Below are positions 52,137 to 59,400 of a stretch of DNA of 64,000 nt, in pieces. The notes beneath the pieces are model-generated. The model was not told where the DNA came from, ran no database searches, and saw only the letters and a program-made list of their open reading frames with translations. The stretch's first letter is position 1. Each line of letters starts with the position of its first letter. The stretch comes from JAJZEO01 sp964350315 (lineage in GTDB: Bacteria; Chlamydiota; Chlamydiia; Chlamydiales; 2-12-FULL-49-11), in the NCBI GenBank assembly GCA_964350315.1, contig CAYGJD010000001.1, forward strand, positions 128,951 to 192,950. The letters are read 5' to 3'. The position numbers and the translations under genes were made by a program.

Positions 52137-52712
52137 TTAAAGGCTTTGCGGAATAGGCCTGTTGCGCCAGTAATATGGTCCATAATCAAATGTCATTTCA
52201 TCGCCAACCTCAATAACACAGGAAGAAAAAAACGCAATGTGGGCAACTTCGTCAGCAATAATCCATCTTGAGATAAGATTGGGCGAATAACTGTGGTTGA
52301 AAAACCTAGTGAAATTCCCTTTTTTTGAGGCGTCTATAACCCATGGCGTTGTAAATCTTCCGTCTACATATCCAAAAGCATAATCATTTTTACTGTCAGA
52401 TCGAACTCTATTGCGCACCTCTCCCGTATATTCTCCAATAAAAGTAAGAGGTGCTATGCGCTCTTTTGCGATGACACCATATCCAACAAGCGGATGAATT
52501 TTTTCAATTGAAAAGGCTTTTTGTTTTTTTTGTTTAAGCTCCTGAGCAAACAACGAACATGACCAGCGATTATAAGCAGCAAAATGCTTTTTCTTCATTT
52601 TTTTAAGACAACGCAGGCGTACCTTTTCGTGAATCTTCTCACAAGAAAACTCTAGTTCATCGATATATTCAAAATCGAGAGCTTGGCAGAAAGTTTGATT
52701 TAAGGTCTTCAT
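52137..52712 (-). CDS. SET-domain protein without post-SET cysteines
   Basis: A 191 aa protein with an N-terminal Lys/Cys-rich helical region (1-70) and a SET domain at about 71-180: VGYGVIAKERIAPLTFIGEY, the SAM/pseudoknot motif FFNHSYSPN (137-145), and EMTFDYG (172-178) with the catalytic Tyr. No post-SET cysteine cluster. It differs from the SET protein at 16590 in the N-terminal extension and in the FFNHS motif (normally R/FINHS), so the two are not recent duplicates. Follows the DASS gene by 27 bp on the same strand. Likely a protein lysine methyltransferase; substrate unknown. Confidence 0.85.
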   Translation of the reverse strand: MKTLNQTFCQALDFEYIDELEFSCEKIHEKVRLRCLKKMKKKHFAAYNRWSCSLFAQELKQKKQKAFSIEKIHPLVGYGVIAKERIAPLTFIGEYTGEVRNRVRSDSKNDYAFGYVDGRFTTPWVIDASKKGNFTRFFNHSYSPNLISRWIIADEVAHIAFFSSCVIEVGDEMTFDYGPYYWRNRPIPQSL

Positions 52713-52739
52713 ACCTCTTTTCGATACCTTCTTTTATCA

Positions 52740-54191
52740 TTAATATAAACCAATAATATGCCACCAAAGAGAGCCTATTCCCAACCAGATGACTAGATTG
52801 ACAACACTAATAATAAAACCAATTCGCCACCAGTCTTTTGCTGAAACATATCCAGCCCCATAAAAAATAGCTGCAGGTCCGCAAGCATAAGTTGTCAATG
52901 AACCAAATAAATTACTCATGAATGCAAGAGTAAAGGCTGCAAGTGTTGGTGAAACACCAATTGCTATCGCAAGAAGTAAAAATGGAGTATACATCGCAGT
53001 AATATGTGCCATGTTGCTTGCGAAAAAATAGTGCGAATAGAAGTATAGAAGTACAATAACTAAAAAGCCGACAACAGTATTATAATCTGCTACTTTTACG
53101 CCAATATGGACAGAAAACCAGTCCATGAAGCCGTACTTAGAAAGCATTGTTGCCATCGCAAGAAGTGATGCAAACCAAAAGAGAGTGTCAATCGCGCCCT
53201 TTTCAGACAACACGTCATCCCAATTTAGTACGTCCATTATAAGTAGCATACAGAGGCCTAAAAGAGCAGTTATTGCAGCCGGAATTCCCGTCCATTCTGC
53301 TGTAGTCCAAAAAGTGATCATCACAACAAAGGAAAAAATCATGATCCATTCATTTGTTGTAATTCTCCCCATTTCAATAAGTTTTTCCTTAGCGAACTGA
53401 GCACTTTCATTGCTATTTTTCATTTCAGGAGGAAAAATCTTAAGTAAAATCCATGGAATAAATGCAAGAGAGCACAAGCCTGGAACAATCGCTGCTGCTG
53501 CCCAAGTTCCCCATGTCATAGTCACTCCGCATTTTTCAGCTAAACCCTGCACCAAAGGATTTCCGGCCATCGCAGTAAGAAACATTGCACTTGTAACAGC
53601 ACCACATTGAAAAATAGTAACAATTAGATAAGCGCCAATTTTCTTAGGATTTTCGTTCGGATGAGATCCAAAAGCTTTGGAAAGTGAGGATACAAGTGGA
53701 TACATAATTCCACCAGCTCGTGCTGTTACGCTTGGTATTGCGCTTCCTAATATCCAATCTGTAAAAATCAATCCGTAAGCCATGCCGAGAGTGCTTTTTC
53801 CAAATATGGACATAACTTTATACGCAAGTCTTAAGCCAAGCCCAGTTTTAATAAATCCTCGGGCAAAGAAAAATGCTACGATAATAAGCCAAACAGTTGG
53901 ATTGGAAAATCCCTGAAAAGCTTCTGGGAAGGTAATTACCTGCGTGAGTAGCAAAGTCGTTAAACTTGTGATAGCAAGAGCGCCGGTGGGGATCGGCTTT
54001 AAAATCATTCCTACAATTGTATATACAAAAACAGCAAAGATTTTCCAGGCTTTTGGATTCAATCCTTCTGGCTGTGGAGTAAACCAAATAATAAGACCTA
54101 AAGCGATACAGATTGAAAAATAGATTTTCTTTTTATCAAATGGTAGCGTTCTTGGATTTGTTGTCTGTGATGGGGTAGAAATTGCGCTCAT
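52740..54191 (-). CDS. DASS-family dicarboxylate/2-oxoglutarate-malate transporter
   Basis: A 483 aa inner-membrane carrier of the divalent anion:sodium symporter family, with 11-13 helices. The pieces KPIPTGALAITSLTTLLLTQV, FSNPTVWLIIVAFFFARGFIKTGLG and the late FASNMAHITAMYTPFLLLAIAIG are typical of plastid/chlamydial 2-oxoglutarate-malate translocators. It would import host C4/C5 dicarboxylates. With malic enzyme (30554) and aconitase (50101) it forms a coherent carbon-use set. GAGG lies upstream of the ATG, and the SET gene follows. Confidence 0.92.
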   Translation of the reverse strand: MSAISTPSQTTNPRTLPFDKKKIYFSICIALGLIIWFTPQPEGLNPKAWKIFAVFVYTIVGMILKPIPTGALAITSLTTLLLTQVITFPEAFQGFSNPTVWLIIVAFFFARGFIKTGLGLRLAYKVMSIFGKSTLGMAYGLIFTDWILGSAIPSVTARAGGIMYPLVSSLSKAFGSHPNENPKKIGAYLIVTIFQCGAVTSAMFLTAMAGNPLVQGLAEKCGVTMTWGTWAAAAIVPGLCSLAFIPWILLKIFPPEMKNSNESAQFAKEKLIEMGRITTNEWIMIFSFVVMITFWTTAEWTGIPAAITALLGLCMLLIMDVLNWDDVLSEKGAIDTLFWFASLLAMATMLSKYGFMDWFSVHIGVKVADYNTVVGFLVIVLLYFYSHYFFASNMAHITAMYTPFLLLAIAIGVSPTLAAFTLAFMSNLFGSLTTYACGPAAIFYGAGYVSAKDWWRIGFIISVVNLVIWLGIGSLWWHIIGLY

Positions 54192-54264
54192 AAGATCCTC
54201 TCTTGAATGAAGAAAGATATTTTACGCAATTATCACATTTAGCTCCAAGCAATATCGGATCGAT

Positions 54265-55098
54265 TTATATCTCAATACAAGATGGGTCTTTGTCATCTGG
54301 AGTATACGTGTCAAGGTGCAGGATGTACTCATTTCCATTGCTCATGACAACCTTTTTTTGAACAACCTCTACATTTACAAATTTGCCACACTTTTTGGTT
54401 CTTTTCGTTATTTTTACAATATCTTTTATCGTCATATGTTTTTCTGAAGCAGGATTTTCACTGAACGTCCCAATATTCATTCCGATAACTTCTTTTTCAT
54501 CATATCCGAGGTGATTTGTACAATTTTTTCCTACAACATCTTTAATAATGCCATGTGCGTCTGTCACCCAAAATCCAGCATTGGGCGCACTTGAAACAAG
54601 CGCCTTTAAACGAATGATTTCAATTTCCTGCATATGAGCGATCTCATCTCTATCTACAAGAACAAAAAACGTGTTTTCATCACAATAGACTCTTGCGCGA
54701 ATATGATTTAAACGCTTCTCATCTACACCAAAGGGAATTGTAATCTCAACAACAGGTCGTTTATGTCTTTTTGCGAATACTTTAGAAAATAATTTTGTGA
54801 TTGTCTTTTGCTTTGTGGACGTCATTAAGTGAAAAAATTTCGTGTCCAATACTGAATCGCCATACCCACCTGAAAGAACGCGATAGGGATCGTTTATTTT
54901 GATGATTTCATAAGTTTGAGAATCTAATATTAAAAATATGCCATCAAATAAGTTATCTGTAAGCAATTCTATAACTTTACTTTTTGGTTCAAGATTGATG
55001 TGTTTTTTCTTGAAAAACAAACCTTTTCTTTTAGTTTTCATTGTGGAGTCAAGAATTTGACTCGCATGAGCCATCGAAATCATGCCTATACTATTCAT
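54265..55098 (-). CDS. PAS-domain protein
   Basis: Start moved to the ATG at 55098, which has GGAG 8 nt upstream; the longer ORF begins 12 codons earlier without a site. The 277 aa protein appears to contain two PAS modules: one at about 28-135 (LTDNLFDGIFLILDSQTYEI, then VLDTKFFHLM) and a clearer one at about 150-265 (APNAGFWVTDAHGIIKDVVG, LGYDEKEVIGMNIG). No kinase, cyclase or DNA-binding domain follows, so it is a stand-alone sensor that must signal through a partner. Basic N-terminus (KTKRKGLFFKKKH). Upstream is the terminator of the 55359 gene. Confidence 0.72.
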   Translation of the reverse strand: MNSIGMISMAHASQILDSTMKTKRKGLFFKKKHINLEPKSKVIELLTDNLFDGIFLILDSQTYEIIKINDPYRVLSGGYGDSVLDTKFFHLMTSTKQKTITKLFSKVFAKRHKRPVVEITIPFGVDEKRLNHIRARVYCDENTFFVLVDRDEIAHMQEIEIIRLKALVSSAPNAGFWVTDAHGIIKDVVGKNCTNHLGYDEKEVIGMNIGTFSENPASEKHMTIKDIVKITKRTKKCGKFVNVEVVQKKVVMSNGNEYILHLDTYTPDDKDPSCIEI

Positions 55099-55277
55099 GC
55101 ATTGTTCTCCTAAACCATTATTCATTACCAGCACCTTGTTGAAGTCTCATGTACGTCGTTATTGTAAATTTATCGTAAAGATACACGTACAATATAGAAA
55201 ATTACTTATTTGTTAAATCTTTTTTTTATCTTAATGAAGGAAAATTGTTGCATACACGAAAATTGGTCATATACATC

Positions 55278-55331
55278 AAAAAAGACGCACAACATTTGAT
55301 AGATAATAAATATCATCATTCAAAGTTGTGC
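55278..55331 (-). terminator. Rho-independent terminator of the 55359 gene
   Basis: Long hairpin with arms GCACAAC-A-TTTGA (55287-55299) and TCAAAGTTGTGC (55320-55331), one bulged base, 20-nt loop. On the minus strand it is followed by GTC and a T run (plus A run 55278-55283), 27 bp after the stop codon. Confidence 0.75.
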
Positions 55332-55358
55332 ATCTCTTTGCATAAATGTACAAATGAA

Positions 55359-57620
55359 TTATACGCTAGAAACTGTTCTCCCTGAGTCTGGTTTCTTATC
55401 TTGATCAAGTGCTGCTGAAGCGCCAACATCTACTTCGTGTACATCAAAAGTTACAGCTCTCACACCTTCTCTTGCCTGAGTGGACTGCACTTGTGGTGCA
55501 TTAGAAGCTCGTCTTTGGCGTCTTCTTTGTTCATGTTTATCTAGCTGACTAAGTCTAAACTCCCAATCCCCTTCTGGCAAAGCGTCCTCTTCTGAATCAA
55601 CCTCAGCCCAAAGCATTTGATGAGGGTCAACCTGAACCCGTGCCTCTCCTTCTCTCGCAGGACTTTTTTGTCTTGTGGGCGTCAAAGGAACTCCTAAAGA
55701 AAGTTTCACTTGTGATTTTCTCTCAGCCTCTTGTGCAAGAGATATCACTTTTTGATCAAAGGAAGCCGTTTTTACTCCCTCTTCTTCCTCTTCGTCTGCA
55801 GATGTTGCAATAGAGGCATCTCTTCTTAGACCTCTTTGGGCTTTTCCTGCAGGTTGTATTTCTCTTGATTCACTTACTTCTTTACCTCTTTCTCTGTTTG
55901 CACTAAGAATCTTCATAGCAACATCATTAATACTACATGTTAAAGCGATAGGTTTTGGAACTCTTGTGGCAAAAGCCCTCTCAACATCAGACTCATTGCC
56001 TGTTGTTAGTGCCGTTTGACATGTGCGCCAGTATTTAATTAATGCTGCAATTGTTTGAGAGTGTTTCTTTGCAAGGGTTCCTCTTAAAAGTTGTTGTACT
56101 CTCATTTGAGAAAAGACTTTCCCTTGTAGATAGTTATCCCATCTAGCTCCTAATTGACCACCCAAGAGAGCAGCAAATGCAATAGCTTTTAATGTCGCAT
56201 TCGGCTCCTGATTCTTAAACTCTAGGATAGATTCTGCAGTACTTGTAACAAATGAACCACCAGTTAGAACTAACTGTATTATTGTTCTATATGCTTGCTG
56301 AGAACGGAAATTTGCCGCGGTTGGAACTCCTTTATCTGATGATAATATGTATTGAGCTACCTTCTCTAATTCAAGGATTGGGTCATACACTTCCTGAAGA
56401 GATGACATCGATGTCTCAAAATCAATTTCTGTTGCTCCATGCTTTTGCAGGGCACTCCCTACAGCAGCAGCTTCAGTTTCAACAATGCGATACTTGCCAT
56501 TAATTTTATTAACTAGTGCATTCACATCCCAGTTAACAAAAAAGCAAAATTTACTGGCGACAAATTCATCAAGAACATCTGCAGTAAGACCGTGCTCTGA
56601 AGCAGAACTCGCTCTTGTTTTTATTGGAGAAGAACGCCTTTCCATGCGCATATCTTCTCGACTATGGAGAGTTGCGTTTCTAATTCTGCGAATTGGGCTG
56701 CTTTTTTTCTTTTTTTGTTTTAAGAAGTCACATGCGTTTAGCTCAGTTTCATCATCTGCCATTACATCTTCTGGCTCTTCATCTACTTCTTTATCAACAA
56801 GAGTGCTCTCTCCTCTATGATACTCTTTTTCAACTAACCTACGGTATTCTTGGAGTTGCTCACTTTTATCAAACAATTCCATTCCCCGTCGGGTTCTAAC
56901 AAACGCCTCAAGAATATCTCTTCGTCCTTTGTCTTCTGCACTTTTTGCTTTTACTGGAACGGCCTCTAATGCTGAAATAAGGCTTTGTACTTCTTCTTTT
57001 ATATCTCTTATTCCACCAGAAGACTCGTGTTCTTGCAACCTTTCCCAAGCTGAAAAAGTTTGAATCATACTTTCAACGTAACGAATTCTTCCTGCAGAAC
57101 CTTTGATGAGATCAAACAAATCTTGTTCGTAGGCAATTTGTTCAAATGTTTTTCCCGAGAACCAACCTTGAATAACATGCATAGCTCCTACGCCAAGTGT
57201 TGCAACAGATCTTGCAACGCTCATGCTTGTTGTAGCATTCTCTGTTTCCCTAAGATCTGCAGCTGAAATACCAATAGCTGCTAATGAAATTGTCCAATCT
57301 AAGATATACACAGAACTTCTCATTACTTCTGATCGAGGACGTCCACAAATCCAATGAGATTCTTCTGCAAGCAAAGGACCCACTTGATTATGCACTTTTC
57401 TCATTGTGCCTGCGTTTTGTTCGATTGATGCAATCGCAACACGTAAGTTTTTCGGTTTTTTTCCTCGACTCATCACATCAGAGACAGCTCTAATTCGAAC
57501 CATTGCTGCTTGATAGGCATCTTCATAAGCTCCGACTAAATCTTCGGCGCCAAGATCTCCTGCGTTAACTTCATATAGTTGGTCTCCTGCCATTGGGGCA
57601 TTAGCTGCTTGTATATCCAA
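55359..57620 (-). CDS. Putative effector/inclusion-type protein, 753 aa, with repeated helical domain
   Basis: Not recognised as a named family. It starts at a TTG: AAGGAG is 7 nt upstream, while the overlapping ATG is out of frame. Residues about 25-205 and 365-545 look like two diverged copies of one helical domain, each with a hydrophobic stretch followed by a QGWFSGKTFEQIAYEQDL / QGKVFSQMRVQQLLRG motif. A charged, Arg/Ser-rich linker joins them, and the C-terminus (about 590-753) is polar, Glu/Arg-rich and disordered. No signal peptide. Layout suggests a type III secreted or inclusion-associated protein. A single-gene unit with its own terminator. Confidence 0.65.
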   Translation of the reverse strand: MDIQAANAPMAGDQLYEVNAGDLGAEDLVGAYEDAYQAAMVRIRAVSDVMSRGKKPKNLRVAIASIEQNAGTMRKVHNQVGPLLAEESHWICGRPRSEVMRSSVYILDWTISLAAIGISAADLRETENATTSMSVARSVATLGVGAMHVIQGWFSGKTFEQIAYEQDLFDLIKGSAGRIRYVESMIQTFSAWERLQEHESSGGIRDIKEEVQSLISALEAVPVKAKSAEDKGRRDILEAFVRTRRGMELFDKSEQLQEYRRLVEKEYHRGESTLVDKEVDEEPEDVMADDETELNACDFLKQKKKKSSPIRRIRNATLHSREDMRMERRSSPIKTRASSASEHGLTADVLDEFVASKFCFFVNWDVNALVNKINGKYRIVETEAAAVGSALQKHGATEIDFETSMSSLQEVYDPILELEKVAQYILSSDKGVPTAANFRSQQAYRTIIQLVLTGGSFVTSTAESILEFKNQEPNATLKAIAFAALLGGQLGARWDNYLQGKVFSQMRVQQLLRGTLAKKHSQTIAALIKYWRTCQTALTTGNESDVERAFATRVPKPIALTCSINDVAMKILSANRERGKEVSESREIQPAGKAQRGLRRDASIATSADEEEEEGVKTASFDQKVISLAQEAERKSQVKLSLGVPLTPTRQKSPAREGEARVQVDPHQMLWAEVDSEEDALPEGDWEFRLSQLDKHEQRRRQRRASNAPQVQSTQAREGVRAVTFDVHEVDVGASAALDQDKKPDSGRTVSSV

Positions 57621-57696
57621 ATCATGACTCCTTAAAGTTGGTGTTAAGTTTTGGAAAAGAATATTAAACTTTTTACTTTAATGGAAAGGAAAATAT

Positions 57697-58503
57697 TTAA
57701 ACTTTGTTAAGATACGAGTCAAGCGCCGCTTCTCTCATGATCTTAATCATCTGATCGTGAGTGATCGGCGGCTTTAGAGATTGAAAAAGTTGAAGCGCAC
57801 TTAATTCTAAAAACATTTCTAAACCAGAAATAATTTCACATCCAAATGACTTCGCAGTTTTGAGCAAAACCGTTTCAAGTGGGGAATAAACAACGTCCAT
57901 GACTGTTTTAGCCCCTTTTAATATAGTGACTGGAATAGATAGGGTGTTACTATTCATACCAACACTTGTTGCATTGATGACAATGTCAAACTTCCCTTCT
58001 AAAACGTAGAGACACTTCACTTTGAAATCGATACAAATAGATTCAGCGCGGATTTGCGTTCTATTCCAAACAAAAACGTTGGCTCCTCTTAGCTTTGCTT
58101 CGTAAATGATTGCTTTTGCTGTCCCACCAGCGCCAACAACAAGCACGCGCAGTCCTTTTACAGAGCGTTTGCTTTCTATTGCATTTAAGCAGCCATGACC
58201 ATCGTAGTTTTCGCCGATCCATTTTCCATCTTTAACGATTATAGTATTCACAGCATGTAAGATGTGTGCACTTTCTCTTAAAAAATCAAGGTAAGGAATG
58301 ATTGTTTGTTTAAAAGGCATCGTTACGCCAAGCCATTGAAGATTTTGTTTTTTCAATTTCTGGATCGTTCCGACCAAATCTTCTTCTTTTACTTGTAGTT
58401 TGGAATAAACCCCGGGAATGTTTAAGTGCTTGAGCACCGCATTATGAGTAATGTGAGAAATACTTCCTGAGACGGGGTCTCCTATCAAACAACCTTTTAT
58501 CAT
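57697..58503 (-). CDS. aroE: Shikimate dehydrogenase, stand-alone
   Basis: Reduces 3-dehydroshikimate to shikimate with NADPH in aromatic amino-acid/chorismate synthesis. Start at the ATG at 58503 (the longer frame begins at TTG). The 268 aa protein has the substrate site SGSISHITHN, the catalytic Lys in GVTMPFKQTIIPYL, the NADP loop VLVVGAGGTAKAII and WNRT. Chlamydiaceae encode a fused 3-dehydroquinase-shikimate dehydrogenase (AroDE); here the dehydrogenase stands alone and no dehydroquinase lies beside it. Divergent from the hydrolase gene, 48 bp apart. Confidence 0.93.
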   Translation of the reverse strand: MIKGCLIGDPVSGSISHITHNAVLKHLNIPGVYSKLQVKEEDLVGTIQKLKKQNLQWLGVTMPFKQTIIPYLDFLRESAHILHAVNTIIVKDGKWIGENYDGHGCLNAIESKRSVKGLRVLVVGAGGTAKAIIYEAKLRGANVFVWNRTQIRAESICIDFKVKCLYVLEGKFDIVINATSVGMNSNTLSIPVTILKGAKTVMDVVYSPLETVLLKTAKSFGCEIISGLEMFLELSALQLFQSLKPPITHDQMIKIMREAALDSYLNKV

Positions 58504-58551
58504 TAAGAACAGGTTAATGAAATTTAATCTTGATGTCAAATTCTATCTTGA

Positions 58552-59400
58552 ATGCTTGAGGAGAATTTTTGGAAATTGTATAGTTGGATTATGAGAAAAG
58601 CATTTTTTGGAATATTTCTACTTGTTGTCACCATCATGGCTTCTGCTTTGGGTTATAACTATATGAAACAAGATGAACTTATCTTTAAAGCAATTCCATT
58701 AGACCGGGATTTTGTTTTTGATTTCGATGTTGAATTCGAGGAAGTTTTTCTTCCAGTAAAAGACGGAGAGGTTCACGGAGTTTATTTTAAATCAGAGAAT
58801 CGAAAAGGGGTTGTTTGTTTTTTACACGGACAAGGAAAAAACCTTTCTTATTGGGGAAAAAGAGCTCATTTCTTTTTAAATCAGAACCTTGATGTGTTTA
58901 TCATTGATTATAGAGGCTTTGGCAAAAGTTCTTCTGGTTACAAAGAAAGCTGGCTGCTTGAAGATGCTCTTGCTGCATATGACTATTTAGCCGGATTGTT
59001 TGATGAAGATCAAATTACTGTGTGTGGAAATTCTTTGGGAACAGCAATGGCTACATGGGTTGCTTCACAAAGAAACCCTAATAAATTGATTTTAGAAGCG
59101 CCATATTACAGTCTTCTTGCTGCAGCATCACATGCAAAACCATACCTTCCTATTTGGGGTATTAAGGCAATTCTTAAGTACCCACTGCATACTAATCAAT
59201 GGATAAAGAATGTGAAGTCTCCGGTTTATATTTTTCATGGACGTAAGGACAATATTATTCCATTTTTACATGGACAACTTCTCTTTGAAGAAGTGACTCG
59301 CCATAATGATAAAGCTGAATTCATACCATTGGATGATTTTATGCACACAAATATGCAAAACGATGAGCAGTACCGTGAGTACATCAACAAAATTTTATGA
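58552..59400 (+). CDS. Membrane-anchored alpha/beta hydrolase
   Basis: A 282 aa serine hydrolase with an N-terminal hydrophobic segment (RKAFFGIFLLVVTIMASALG, about 15-34) that would anchor it to the inner membrane facing the periplasm. Catalytic features: CFLHGQGKNLSYWG oxyanion region, nucleophile elbow VCGNSLGTAM (GxSxG), acid in FHGRKDNIIPF, and a final His near DDFMHTNM. YRGFGKSSSG is the usual ABHD13/YGHL-like strand. The start may be the ATG at 58552 or the one at 58591; neither has a strong ribosome site. Tail overlaps the GH63-like gene by 6 bp. Probably an esterase or thioesterase; substrate unknown. Confidence 0.8.
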   Translation: MLEENFWKLYSWIMRKAFFGIFLLVVTIMASALGYNYMKQDELIFKAIPLDRDFVFDFDVEFEEVFLPVKDGEVHGVYFKSENRKGVVCFLHGQGKNLSYWGKRAHFFLNQNLDVFIIDYRGFGKSSSGYKESWLLEDALAAYDYLAGLFDEDQITVCGNSLGTAMATWVASQRNPNKLILEAPYYSLLAAASHAKPYLPIWGIKAILKYPLHTNQWIKNVKSPVYIFHGRKDNIIPFLHGQLLFEEVTRHNDKAEFIPLDDFMHTNMQNDEQYREYINKIL

